Source: Chrysophaeum taylorii (Eukaryota; Sar; Pelagophyceae; Pelagomonadales; Pelagomonadaceae). From it: a stretch of 64,000 nucleotides of DNA. The notes beneath the pieces were generated by a model. The model saw nothing but the letters and a program-made list of their open reading frames with translations. It had not been told where the DNA came from and did no database searches. The position numbers were made by a program, and so were the translations under genes. The stretch spans positions 41,439 through 105,438 of the forward strand of contig JAQMWT010000148.1 of NCBI GenBank assembly GCA_029834535.1. The letters are read 5' to 3'. How positions within the stretch are numbered: the stretch's first letter is position 1; each line of letters opens with the position of its first letter. This document shows positions 1-11,463 of this stretch, piece by piece.

Positions 1-2546
1 GAGAAGCGAAATTTCCGGTCGCGGCGGCGGCGTCTTTTGTCGTTGCGATTCCACCGCCGGCGGCGGCGGCGGCGGCGTCGTCGTCTTGGGCTTGGGGGGT
101 TGGCGCTGCGGGGTGCGCGAAGAACCCGGCGGCTTGGCGCTGCGAAGAGGCGGCTTGCTCTTCGGGGTGGGCGGCCGGGGCTCGTCGGAGAGGACGCCCC
201 CGAAAAGGGCGGCGGCCATGCGCTGCTTCTCGGTAATTATCTCCTCAGAAACCCGCGCGGGGGGGGACAACGACAACTCCTGAGGCGGCGGCGGCGAAAC
301 AGACGCCGAAACAGCGGGCTCGACGTTGTTGTTCGCGGGGACGTCGGGCTGCTGCGGGGGCGGCGCGTTCGGGCGGCCCCAGGGGCCCGTCGTCGCGGCG
401 AGACCTCGGCCGGCTCCGATCGCGTTGGCCGCCGCGCGCGAGGCCATCGGCGGGAGGTGCTGCGGGGCTTGCGGAGGGGGCGGCTCGACGCGTTGCGGCG
501 CCGCCGGCCTCGTCGGCCGGTCGTAGGCCTCGTACTTCAACGAGACGCGAGCGTCGGAATTGCCGGCACCAAAACTACGGAGATTGTTGTTGTTGTTGTT
601 GTCGTCGTCGTCGTCGTCGTCGTCGTCGTCCTCCGGGGGGGCGTAGGGCGCGGCCCCCGCGGTTAAAGCCGATGCCACAAACTTGTCGAGGAAGGCGAGC
701 ACGTCGTCGCCCTTGGCCGCGGCACCCTCGCCCTCGAAGGGATCTTCGAGGCTCGCGTCGTAGGGGACTACGTCGATCAAAAGGTCCAGGTCGGCGCGAA
801 GGTCCATGAGACCCAAAAACTCGAGGGCACGCTGCTGGAGATCGAGGGTGGAGCTCGCGGTGTATTTAGTGGCGAGGGCGTTGATCGCCGCGAAGTCAGA
901 GGTCGACGCGAAAGCGCCAGACGTGCGTTCGAGCGCGCGCGCGGTCGTCTTGCAGAGCGCCGCCATCAGAAGACTTCGGGTTTTCGTGGAGCCCCGGAGC
1001 CTCGCGTCGTCGGCGCAGAGCTCGCACAAGGCCCCGGGGAGATCGTCGGGCGAGACCGTCGTACAGAGCGCACCGTACTCGCCGACGACCCACGCGAGGA
1101 TGTGGAGCAACGACTCGGGCACCGACTCCCACGATAGCATCGAAGCGAACTCGTCGACCGCCGAGGCCCGGAGACCGTCGTCCTCGGTCTCGGCCAACAA
1201 GGCAACCAAATTCTGCGAGACGTCGGGCTGCACGAGGTCGCCGGCGAGTTCGAGGACTTTGATGACCGTCGCGACGTACCATTCGGTCGACGGCGCGAAC
1301 CGCTCGGCGGCGGTGCAGAGGCGACTCACGAGGGCCGACCTCAAAAATTCGTCGGTCGACGATTCGAGACTCTGGATCAGCTTGGTCGCGATAAACTCGA
1401 CGTTTACGGGGTTGATCATGCGGTACAGCAAATCGAGCGTCTTTCGCTTCAGCGTATCATCCACGTCTTCGAGACATTCGATCACGGCGAGCTGGTGCTG
1501 CGCGGCGTATTTTGGGTGCTGCTCGACGATGTGCGTCAGTCCCGTAATCCCCAGGTACTTGAGGTTGTTGTTCTCCGACGCGAGGAACCTCGCAATCGAT
1601 TTCGCCGCCTCGTCGAGCAGCGTCGTGTTCGGGTAGATCGTCGTGATCGTCCTCACGCATTCGTAAACTATCGCGTACCCCGCGTTGATCCCCGCGTCCG
1701 CGCGACGCATCGCGTCCGACAACACCTCGTACATGCCCTCGCTCGCGCGCTGGTCCGCCCGACCCAAATGCGCGAGCACCCGCAACAGCCGGAGCTGCGC
1801 CCAGGGCGCGGGAATCCGATGGTAGTCGAAGTCGCGCGGCAGCCGGTGCTCGACCACCTGCTTGAGGATCGACACGAAGCTCGGAACCAGTTCCTTCAAT
1901 TTCCCCGGCTCCTCGACGATCATGTCGTGCAGCAAGCACAACGCCGCGCACATCACCGACGGATCCTTGTCGCACAAGGTCCGCCGCATCGCGTCGCCCA
2001 CCACGTGCCCGACCGCCCCCTTATCTAGCTGGTGAAACCGGTGCAACACCATCGCCACCTTCTTGCGCACCAGCTCCTTTCCGTGCGACCCCAACTTTAT
2101 CACGCGGTCCGCGAGCGCCGGGATCATGTCGGGCGTCGCGAGCCGCAGCATGGCGCTCAACGCGGCGGCCACCTCGAGGTAATTGGCCGACGCCATGTCC
2201 TGCTGCAGCTGGTTCACCAGCATGAACCGAAACTCGTGCGACGGCGACAGGCACAGCCCCGAGCACAAGTACCCGACGCGCTTCTGCACCAAGTTCTTCG
2301 ACGCGGCCAGTTCGATCGCCTTTATGTACCCGAACGACGCGTCGTGACCAAGCATCTCAACGTACACCAGTCGAATCAAAAACTCCTTCATCTTCTTCTT
2401 CGACACGTTCGCCTCGACCATCCGACGCTTCAACGTCTGCACCTCCTCCACGATTATGCTGTCCTCCTGCTGCTTCGACTTGCTCTCGCCGATCGCCTTC
2501 ACGAGGTCGAAAAAGTCCTTGCTGAGGTGCGACCCGCTCATCATGC
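1..2546 (-). CDS. AP4E1: AP-4 adaptor complex subunit epsilon (3' end off the window)
   Basis: Large subunit of the AP-4 coat adaptor, which sorts cargo at the trans-Golgi network. Reading starts at the ATG at 2546 (a second ATG follows at once) and stays open to the window edge, giving more than 840 residues. Residues about 5-600 are an adaptin N-terminal armadillo solenoid. The segment around residue 50 (KEFLIRLVYVEMLGHDASFG) closely matches plant AP-4 epsilon, as do SFVSILKQVVEHRLP and the later NLKYLGITGLTHIVEQHPKYA. From about residue 640 the chain becomes low complexity: an Asp/Asn run, then a Pro-rich hinge ending in repeated PPPPP. The C-terminal ear lies beyond position 1. It is head-to-head with VPS36, with 113 bp between start codons. 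AP-1/AP-2 large chains are the alternative, but the N-terminal matches favour epsilon. Confidence 0.9.
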
Positions 2547-2659
2547 TGCTGCTCCTTCCTTCTTTTCGCTCTCGAGCGACTTTTGTTGTAATAATACCTC
2601 TCCTCACACACTCTCGTCGACCGAGAGAGGGTTTTTTTTTAGGTCCAGTATATATAGGA
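2547..2659. promoter_or_regulatory. Bidirectional AP4E/VPS36 intergenic promoter region
   Basis: Only 113 bp separate the divergent start codons, so both promoters must lie here or inside the genes. A TATATATA octamer is at 2649-2656. It is four bases from the VPS36 ATG, too close to serve that gene, but about 100 bp from the AP4E start, where it could act as a TATA element on the minus strand. A T9 run lies just before it. Regulatory use is inference. Confidence 0.35.
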
Positions 2660-3793
2660 ATGGAGTCTTTGGCTCTCAACGCGATGACCAAGCTGCCCGA
2701 GATGTCGGGGGGTGAGGTGGTGTTGCACACGGAGAAGGAGGCGTGGGTGCGGACGTTTGGGTCGGAGTGGCGGGGGACGGTGGTGATCACGACGCTCCGC
2801 GTGCTGTTCTGGACGAGCGACGGCCAGGTGGCGCGGCAGGCGTCGGTGGGGTCGGTGCGGAAGTGCGTCGTGAAAAAGGAGCGGTTCGCGCGCAAGGCGG
2901 TCGTCGAGGTGTGGGGAGAGCGGCTGCTGCTGGCGGTGCGGGGGGACGCGGTTTTGGCACGACATTGCGAAGAAGCGACGCGCGAATTTTTATTTTCCGA
3001 GCGTCGGAGAAGAAAAAAGTCCGAGGAGGAAGGCTTCGAGGTGTCGGGCGCCGGGATCGGCGGGATCCTGCGGCGCGAGCGGCGCAAGCGCGACGCCGCG
3101 GGCCAACTCGCCGCGGAGGTCCAGAACGACCTGACAGCATTAATAAAACGCGCGGCGAGCGTCGTCGAACTCCTCGAGAGGTACGGTCGGGACCGCGACG
3201 CCGACGCGGGCCTGCGCGGGCTGGGGCTGATGGGGGGTCTCTGGGGACACGACGACGACGCCGAGGGCCTCGCGCGCCGCGTGGTCGCCTTTGCCGTCGA
3301 GGCGTATTTTCCGTGGCTTTCGGAGGACGACGCTCCGATAAGTCCCGAAAAAGCGGCCGCCGCGATGGTTTCGTTGCCCGACGTCTACTCCAAGTTCAAC
3401 AGGGCCCGCGGCGCCGCCAAGCTCGTCAGCCCCGACGACTTGGTGACGGCCCTCGAGGTCTTTTGCGTCCGCGAATCCCCGCGCTGCCTTGCTGACCTTC
3501 CCCTCGAGCTTCGTACTTTTTCCTCGGGCGTTAAAGTGCTGAGGCCGAAGACCCGCGCCCACGCCGCTCTGGTCGCCACGTTGCAGGCGCTCGCCGACAC
3601 CCCCGGCGGTCTCTCGGACCTCGAGGCGGCGCGCCACCTCGACATCCCGGCGGCCCTCGCGCGCCAGCACCTCCTCGACGCCGAAGCCCAGGCCGCGCTC
3701 TGCCGCGACGACGCCCCCGCTGGCCTCCGCTTCTTCCCAAACCACTTCCACAGCTACAACAACCCCGCCGCCGCCGACCTTGTTTCCTTCTAG
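2660..3793 (+). CDS. VPS36: VPS36-like ESCRT-II subunit
   Basis: 377 residues. The family forms ESCRT-II with VPS22 and VPS25 and binds phosphoinositide and ubiquitin on endosomes during multivesicular-body sorting. Residues 1-110 form a GLUE/PH-like domain (TTLRVLFWTSDGQ is the typical strand). Residue 132 starts the conserved GIGGILRRERRKR linker helix. Residues about 230-370 are the two winged helices of the EAP30/VPS36 fold, with SKFNRARGAAKLVSPDDLV and the terminal LCRDDAPAGLRFFPNHF. The in-frame ATG at 2660 gives a complete GLUE domain; longer upstream reading is unconserved. The last 27 codons and the stop lie inside a 236-bp tandem duplication, so a second copy of the gene end follows at 3948-4029. 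Confidence 0.9.
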   Translation: MESLALNAMTKLPEMSGGEVVLHTEKEAWVRTFGSEWRGTVVITTLRVLFWTSDGQVARQASVGSVRKCVVKKERFARKAVVEVWGERLLLAVRGDAVLARHCEEATREFLFSERRRRKKSEEEGFEVSGAGIGGILRRERRKRDAAGQLAAEVQNDLTALIKRAASVVELLERYGRDRDADAGLRGLGLMGGLWGHDDDAEGLARRVVAFAVEAYFPWLSEDDAPISPEKAAAAMVSLPDVYSKFNRARGAAKLVSPDDLVTALEVFCVRESPRCLADLPLELRTFSSGVKVLRPKTRAHAALVATLQALADTPGGLSDLEAARHLDIPAALARQHLLDAEAQAALCRDDAPAGLRFFPNHFHSYNNPAAADLVSF

Positions 3794-4183
3794 TTTCGAA
3801 GATCTAATTTTGTGGGGCGGTCAGGCGCGGTCCGACTTGATGTCGTCGCCGGCGGCGGCGGCAATGTAGATCATCTCGTCGCAGGAGTCGTCGGAATCCT
3901 CCTCGCCGTCGAAACCAGAGATTTTCGAGGTGGCCGTCGCCGAGCTCCGCCCCCGCTGGCCTCCGCTTCTTCCCAAACCACTTCCACAGCTACAACAACC
4001 CCGCCGCCGCCGACCTTGTTTCCTTCTAGTTTCGAAGATCTAATTTTGTGGGGCGGTCAGGCGCGGTCCGACTTGATGTCGTCGCCGGCGGCGGCGGCAA
4101 TGTAGATCATCTCGTCGCAGGAGTCGTCGGAATCCTCCTCGCCGTCGAAACCAGAGATTTTCGAGGTGGCCGTCGCCGAGCTC
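3712..4183. repeat. Perfect 236-bp tandem duplication over two gene ends
   Basis: Positions 3712-3947 are repeated without visible mismatch at 3948-4183. The unit holds the last VPS36 codons and stop (plus strand), a roughly 27-bp gap, and the last codons and stop of the convergent receptor gene (minus strand). VPS36 ends in the first copy and the minus-strand gene ends in the second, so both reading frames survive and the inner halves of both copies are non-coding. Identity implies a recent event or an assembly duplication. Confidence 0.9.
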
Positions 4184-7100
4184 CCGCCGCCGCCGCTCAG
4201 CCCAAGACCGCCCTCGAGTGCGGCGTTTTCGAGCCGGAACAACGCGCCTTGGACGTGGCCGTCGCCGCTCGCGAGCGAATCGTGGAGCCTCCGATGCGCT
4301 TTGCGCGAATGGAGCGTCTCTCCGCGCATGATGAGCGCGGCAAGGTCGCGCCACCGCCAGTGATCAGGGTTGTGGTGGTGGACGTCCCGCGTTCGCGCGA
4401 TCTGCGTCATCAAGTCCACGAAGTTGGAGGTTTCTTCGGGGGGCGACGCGAGCATGAAGTAGAGGATGGTCGACCGGTGCTCCTCGACCTGTGGTGGTGG
4501 TGGTGGTGGTGGTGGTGGTGAAAGGATGGATGAAGACGCCAACTCCTACTACGACTACTACAACTCTGGCGGCCGACGATGAGATCGGAGAGGAAGTACG
4601 GATGGTGTTTGGCCTCGATCTTGGCGTGGGCGTCTCGCGTAGATTTTTGCAGGCGCACGAGGACGCTGTAGAAGAGGTTGCGCTCGTCGGCTGTTAACTC
4701 GTACGCGACGATGTTGAGAATACCCGGGTTTTGATCGACGACCTGGCGCCAGAACTCGGAGCGCCAGTCGACCGAAAGAGGACCGATCGGGGCGTCGTTA
4801 CTGACGTAGAGCTGAACGCTCTGGGCGGTGGAAACGACCAGCTTAAAATCTTCGTCGGTGCGATCCGGGTGGAACATCCAGTCGCGCGTCGGCGCCGCGT
4901 CGAGAGCACCCATCATGTCTCTCACGACGCGAGAGGCGCGATCGAGAATCGCAAACTCGGCGACGTGCGACATCGATTGTTCGACGGGATCGAGCAGCGA
5001 CGGTTGGATGCGCTGCATGTAGCTGGCGAGGTCGGTCGCGGACAGCCTGGAGACCTCGACGCCGGCGCGTTCGAGCAAGGTGAGATAGTAATCGGGAGCG
5101 AGCTCGGGGGGTCCCGGGGGTGGCACCTTGCGCTTGAGGGCGAGGAGCTGCGCGAAAAGCGAGTCGGCCGAATCGATAAATCGATGGCGAGCCAGTGCGA
5201 GCAAAAAATCCTCCAGCGTCTGGAGGGGCGTCTCCTCGGTCGCCCGGCGATAATGACTCGTCGAAGAAGACGCCAATTCCTCCTCCGCCTCGGCGGAGTT
5301 ATTATTATTATTGGTGTTGTTGTCGTGCCACCGACGACGACGACGGGACTTCATCTCGACGACGACGGCGGTCGGAAGCCGCGCTAACGCGATCTTCTTT
5401 CGCCGCGATCGGAAGTGTCGCTTGAACGTTTCGTAGACGTTGTCCTCGTCGAAGAGAACGCGAACGAGAGACTTGAAGCGCGCGTGGGCGATGCCGGCGT
5501 CGATGACGGCGTTATACAGGGTCGCCGCGGAGAAGACGCAAAGCCCGAGGACGCAGGCGACGGCCCAGGCCTCGCGATACGTCTCGTGCTCGAGGGCGTT
5601 GAGAGAAATCGCGTAGGCGAGACAAAGCGCGCAGCCGAGGCCCTCGAGGAGGTTGAGTCGACTATTCTTGAACGGCAGGTACGTCCAGTGCAGCACGGTG
5701 ACGAGGGCCATGACGAGGCTGATCCACGACAGCTGGATCGAACTGTGCTCGACGAGGGCGCTCGCGACGCATATCCCTACGAATCGATACGACAGGACGA
5801 GCTTCCACGTAAAGAACGGGCTCCGAAAGTCCCGCACGGCAAAACCAAAACGCTCCTGGAAGTTAGCTCGATGAACGCCAAAGTGCATTCGCAACTCGCG
5901 CCAGACGGCGACGAAAACGAAATGGGGGACGCCGAAGACCACGATCGCCGTGGCCAAAATCGCGAGCGCGCGGAGCGTCGCGTGGCGCCGGCTCCCGCAC
6001 TTGATATTGATATCGTAAACCAGGTATCGATCGCCGTCGGCGAACGACTTGCATCGCATGGCCTCGAAACAGTTGATCGTGACCGTCGGATACGTAAGCT
6101 CGACCATCGAAAAAGCTCGCGCGACGGCTCTCGACACGGGCGGCGACGAGTACGCCCACCGAATCCGTCGCGATGCGAGACGCACCAGAGATTCCGAAGG
6201 CCCAAGCCTGCGTTTGACGCGAGTCGCCGGTGCCGCGACGGCCGCCTGGTAGACCCAAACTACCGCCAACACCAAGAAACAGACGAGCGCGAGCGCGAGC
6301 TGGAGCACGAAACCCTCGAAGGGTCGCCAGCGGTGCACGCAGTTTGGCGAGACCACGTCGACGTCGAACAACAACAGTTGAAATATTGGATCGATGATGT
6401 CGACGACGGTCGGAAAGTGGACGCTGCCGACGCCGGCCGTGATAATGGCGACGACTTGGATGTTGTCGAGGAAAATCGTCATCGTCACCGACTGCTGAAC
6501 GATGATCGCGTTGACGACAAACCAGAACACCAGGACGCAGGTCGCCGAAACCACGAGCACGGCGATGCGATTCCGCCGTTTGCGAGGACAGTCGATCGGC
6601 GTCGGGTAGCCCGAAATTTCAAAATAGTCCTTTTTCAGATAAGAGCACGCGTTTCTCTTGAGGCCTTTGTGACACGCGTATTTCTCTTTGCAGACATCTC
6701 CTCCGTCGCACTCGTAAAACTCGTCGGGCGAATCTGGGAATCCCCAATACCTGTCGTCGTCGTCGTCGTCGCATTTTTTCGAAGAATAAAAGAATAGAAG
6801 AGCACGCGCGTCGGTCGTACCCGGCTTTGTTGATTGGTGGATGCGTCGTGCCTTTGCACGTAGCCCCGGCGGGGCCTGCGCAGCACGGCTTTGGTTTTAC
6901 CACGAAAAACAAACAACTCTACAAAAAAGCACTCTGCACCGAACAGGCTTTGCACGGCTTGCCGGTCTCGCCCCAGGTTGTGGGAAACTCGGTCGCGGCA
7001 TCGACGGTGCCGTTCGTGACGCTCGAATAATAGTGGACCAGGCACTGGCACTCGCGGATCGACGCCGCGGTGACCGCGACGTCGATCCCTTCGTTCGCCG

Positions 7101-10100
7101 GATCTTGGTGAAATTCGGACTCGGCTTGACTCCTGTCCGTGTTTTCGGGGCACGGCCTGCAAGCGGAGATGGTTGGTGCTTTGTCGACAAGAAAGAACAC
7201 CGAGCAACTTGCTTGCACTGCGCCTGTCCCGTTTCGTCTTGGTACAGGTTGACGTCGCAATACCCTGCACAGAACAAGGAGGAGGAGGATGATACGACGC
7301 GATGATGATGACTTTTTTTTAAGAAAAACGCTACTCACGGCACTCGGTGCCGTCGCTGTCTCGGAAGCGGCCCGCCGGGCAATCCTCCGCGCGCGAGTTT
7401 ATTTATTTATTTATTTATTTATCGAGAAGAAAGAAAGAAAGAAAGAAAGAAGGAAGGGCCTTTTTTTTTTCCTTGAAATCATATTATCTCCGAGAAAAAC
7501 GCACCTCGCAGGAAGTCTCGTCGGCGTTGACCCTCTGGCCGAGGTCGCAGGCCACGCACGTTGCGTCGTCCGGCCGATAGTAAAAGCCGGGGTCGCATTC
7601 GGTCGCCCCGCCAATTGGAGCGTCGGTGACGTTGCCGGGCCAGACGGTGACTTGGTCCGTGAAGAATTGGCCGTCGAGCAGCCACTCGCCGATAACAGCA
7701 ATGGTGCCGGGCGAGGTCACCGACGACACGGCGAGCCTGGTTTGCCGTTGGCAGCACGACGAGCAGGTTCCCGACGTGATCATGTCGACGTTGCCCGACC
7801 GTCCGTCAAACTCTACGGACATCGCGTAGCGGCGCAGGAGCGTCGTCTTCTCGGGGAGCTCGTGGAACGACGCGACGGTATCGTCGCCTTCGTCGAACCG
7901 GCGGTAGGCGTCGACGAGGTCCGATATGGTCGCGGCGGCGTGCCAGGTCGCGTCGTGCAAGTAGGACGGATTGTCGCTTAGCTTTTGGATGACGAGGGCG
8001 CCGACGGTGTCGAGGGGAGCATCATCGCCCGGGCGAACGGTGTAGAGGTAGGCATAACCTTCGAGGGCGCCCGCGTCCGACGCGGCGGCGTACGCTTTAG
8101 CGACGTCGTAGATGGAGGCCATGATGATGATGATGCGCAAGCCGGGAAAGGCGGCGAGGGCGGCGGCCGTGTCCTCGGCGACGGTGTCTGCGTCGAGCAA
8201 CGCCGACGAGACGAACAAGCCAGCCTTCGCCTTCTCCTTGAAGAGGTCGAGGTGATCGGAATATGCATCCGTGTAGAGAAAGAGGACTTGCGTCCAGGCG
8301 AAGTTATCGATGACGGCGTTGACGGCGTCAGCCATGTCTTGGGCGTCGGGGGCCAAGAAGCAGGTTTGGGAGGAATCGATGAGCGAGTCGACTTGCGACA
8401 CGATGTCGACGAGCCCAAAGTCGGCGTCGAGCTCCTCGACTCCGGCGACTCGCGAGAGCGGTTCGGGCGGACCGAGGATGAATTGTACGTTGACGACCCA
8501 CGCGAGCGGGACTGCTGTCGCGCTCCGTCCCGACGGGCACTCGGCGTCGACGTTAGCAACGGCATCTTCGAGCTGCGCGACGAGATAGGTCGACGATGCC
8601 GACTCGGCGTCCAACGTGATTCGCGTCGCGCAGACTTCCGCGTACGGAAAGAGCCGGGCCCGCGCGTCGGCGAGCGCGGCGTCGATAGCTGCGGTCTCGT
8701 TGTCGGTCTCGGGCCTGGCGTCCGAGGCGACGACGATCGTGACGTCGTGCGGTGGATCGCGGTACTCGGTCAAGTTCGAGGAGATCGAGGTGCAGAGACG
8801 GACGCGCGCGCGGGGAGAGCGACTCGCGCGTAGCCGTCGGTCGTCTCGAACGCCTCGCATTCCGCGAACTCGCCGACGCCCGCTTCGAAAATGGGCTGGC
8901 CGGTCTTCACCGCGTCGGTCTCGAGACCGTGGTATAGCGGCGAGTTGGCGCTGATGAAGTCGATGATAGCTTGGACCTGGCCAACCGGGAGCGTCTCGAG
9001 GTTCTCGCCTCGTTCGAGGAAGACGTCGTACCTAGGATGATAATGATGATGATGATGATTTTTTTCGTCATACATCATCAATTGGAAAAACGAACAAACA
9101 CGAACAGAAAGATTGATACACATATTGTTGTTGTTGTTGTTGTCTGGACTGAGAAGAAGAATAGTCCTTACTCGTTGCCGCCGCTCATGATAAACGAGTT
9201 CGTGGCGACCTTGTAGGTCGCGGCGGGATCGATTGGATACCAAGAGTCGTCGTGCCGCGAATAGACTTCGGCCGACAACACGAGGTCGTAGGGCGCGTTG
9301 AAGGCCCATCGCAACCCCGCGAACTGCGGCGGAATCCCACCATGGAGCTCGCACGCACCCTCGACGCACGCGAGTTGCCCGGGCCCCCCGCAGGTGCCGG
9401 GGACGAGCTGGTCGCACTGCTGGTAATCAAAGACCTGGGTAACGGCGTGGTCCAGGAGGTCGAGGACGGCAGCACCCGAAAGCTCGACCGACTGGATTGA
9501 GTTGTCAAAGATGAAACTCGTACGAACCTCAAAGGCCGTGATGTGTTTCCCGCGGGGATCGAGGCCCGGACGACGCCGCCGTTCTCGAGCGAAAAGTCGC
9601 AGTCGCCGCAGAGAGCGAGATCGGCCAGCGCGGCGACGCGTCCGAGGGAACAGTCGGGCCGATAGCATCCAAGAGCCTGAGGTCCCGTTGCCGTCTCGTC
9701 GAGGCTTCGCTCGCCGTCGAGAAAGATGTGAGTGAACCCAACGTTCTCCTCGAGCGCCGCGTAAGTCTCGTCGAGCGACGCGACGACGACGTCCCACGCG
9801 TCTTTCTTTAGGGGCGTGCCTTCGCCGAGATGCAATTGGTCAACCGATGCGTTGACAATCATCCCGCGGTCATCAAAGTCGAGGGACGCCACCGTCATGG
9901 CGCTCGAAGTGTCCGAACCCGTGACGGTCGCGGCGAGCGTCGCGCGTACGTAAGCTCGACTTAGGCCGCCGACGCGAAGCCGCGCGAGCTCCTCGACGCC
10001 AACCCATGGCTCGTAGGAGACGATGACGTCGAGCGACGGGTACGCGGCGTACATGTACTCGAAAAACGTGGGGCCATCGTCGGCGTTGAGCTCGCCAACC

Positions 10101-10849
10101 AGAAGTATGATGATTTTGCACGCCGGATGCGAAGCCTCGAGGTCGCGTATCGCCGTCGCGACGTCGTCGCCATCATACGGCTCCCTGTTCGACCACGTTC
10201 TCGCCGATCGCGCCGACACGTCGGGCGCCAGAGCACCGCCGATCCGCTGGACCAAGTCGGTGTCCACGAGACCAATCACCCCAACCTGCAGTTGGTCGCT
10301 CGCGTTCAACACCGTCCACGGCGCGACGCGTCCGCGCAAATACTCGTTGTCCTCGGCGTCGAGGTTCGCGCCAACAACTGGCACGCTCAGGTTGCCGAGC
10401 TTGTCGACCCAATTCCCGAACGTCTCGCACGTCTGCTCGCACGAGTAAAAGTCCCAGTTGTCGCACGCGGCCACGTCCACGCCCATCTTCTCGTACACGC
10501 CGATCGCCGTCTCGAGCACGTCGTAACGGTACCAGAGATTCGTGTAGTAGAACCCACCCATGTCCACGAACAGGACGTTCTTCGAAGGATCCATGCGAAG
10601 TTCCTCGACCGCCCCCGCAATTCTCGCGGGACCCCCATACACAGCGCCATCGTCGAGAAGGGCGGAGCCGTCGGTCAAATTGACTTCGCCCGGTTCAGCG
10701 AGGCTCCCAAACGGATTGTTGGGGAGAAACCGACCCCTCAGCCGACCCATCACGGCCACCTCTAGCCTCCAAGTCGAGGTGTTCTTGGCGCTCAAGACCG
10801 GAATAACAACGACGACAAAGCCAAAGGCTGCTGCTGCTGCCCGCATCAT
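4057..10849 (-). CDS. Pseudo-5'-nucleotidase / PBP1 / GCC2-GCC3 / TRP-like multi-TM receptor (spliced)
   Basis: Predicted membrane receptor of about 2,000 residues; signal peptide from ATG 10849 (MMRAAAAAFGFVVVVIPVL). Exons by splice sites: 10849-9172, 9031-7505, 7384-7339, 7264-7201, 7156-6933, 6875-6821, 6750 to about 4578, 4488-4057. The introns have GT-AG ends and keep phase, except the last, whose donor is uncertain. Exon 1 is a 5'-nucleotidase (UshA/NT5E) fold ending at the NT5_C motif TYKVATNSFIMSGGNEYDVF, which the 9171-9032 intron splits. Exon 2 is PBP1/ANF-receptor-like (TQVLFLYTDAYSDHLDLFKE), then ECDPGFYY...C..C. The small exons encode GCC2/GCC3 Cys repeats (DCPAGRFRDSDGTEC). Exon 7 has several TM helices with the CFEAMRC...YLVYDINIKC signature of TRP-like/Pkd2-type protist proteins. 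Frame slips occur near 9560 and 8820. Catalytic residues are missing from the nucleotidase part. Ligand and function are unknown. Confidence 0.7.
7399..7424. repeat. TTTA microsatellite within an intron of the receptor gene
   Basis: Six copies of TTTA, followed at 7430-7450 by a GAAA run. Both lie in the 7504-7385 intron, so length changes would not affect the protein. Confidence 0.8.
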
Positions 10850-11045
10850 CCTATCCTTGTTCCTTCCTGGAATCGTACTGCTTCTTTCGTTGAAGAATCC
10901 ATTTTTAACGGCCTGCAGAAACACGATCGAGTCGGCCGCCGTCGAGAGATCCTTGCCGCGAATCTTAGCGGAAATCGACACTTTGCCGAAATTGAACACC
11001 ACACACTCACTCGTCTGGGGTTTAGGGACATCCATCCATCATATC

Positions 11046-11463
11046 ATGAGACGGGTCCTCGCCATCATTTTTATGATGGGTTGCAGCAGTAGCCGTGCGC
11101 TGCTGCTGCACGGTTCAACAAGAACGCCGCGTCAGCACAGCGTGCGTCTGCGGAAGAGCCCCGCCGACGAAATTCTCGACGCCCTCGACTCGATGTGCGT
11201 TGTTGTGTCCGGTGCGCGTTTATGAGCAAGCCAGGTTCGGCGTGGGCCTGTCAGAAACTGATCTCAAGGACGAGGAAGCCTTCCGGAGCGACGCTTTTTT
11301 GCGGGAGCGGCAAGCGCAGCGCGATGGCGTCGCCCCCGGGGACGACGCCCTCGACAAGCCCTCCGTCACCATCTTCTTTGCACTTCTGGGATTTTTCCCG
11401 ATCGCGTTCATGTCCGCGGCCATGACCAGCGGCCTCGTCGACCCCTTCCACTTGCAGCGTTGA
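11046..11463 (+). CDS. Small signal-peptide/membrane protein of unknown function, one tiny intron
   Basis: Two-exon model: 11046-11194 and 11235-11463, removing a 40-nt intron with GTGCGT donor and CAG acceptor. The join is in phase (phase 2) and gives 125 residues. The N-terminus MRRVLAIIFMMGCSSSRALLL is signal-like and is followed by a basic stretch, consistent with the bipartite plastid targeting of algae with secondary plastids (inference). The C-terminus has one hydrophobic segment, VTIFFALLGFFPIAFMSAAM. Without splicing the first frame stops at 11223. It starts 197 bp from the divergent receptor gene. No family recognised. Confidence 0.5.

Noticed and set aside
4491-4520. Poly-His / GGT run as a coding repeat in the receptor gene
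   Set aside because: The frame through the run (HHHHHH) departs from the conserved C-terminal frame; more likely intronic.
5415-6797. 460-codon plus-strand open frame
   Set aside because: Antisense to the TM exon of the receptor gene; Arg/Asp-rich with no domain, a typical shadow in GC-rich DNA.
7985-8833. 282-codon plus-strand frame
   Set aside because: Antisense shadow of the PBP1-like domain.
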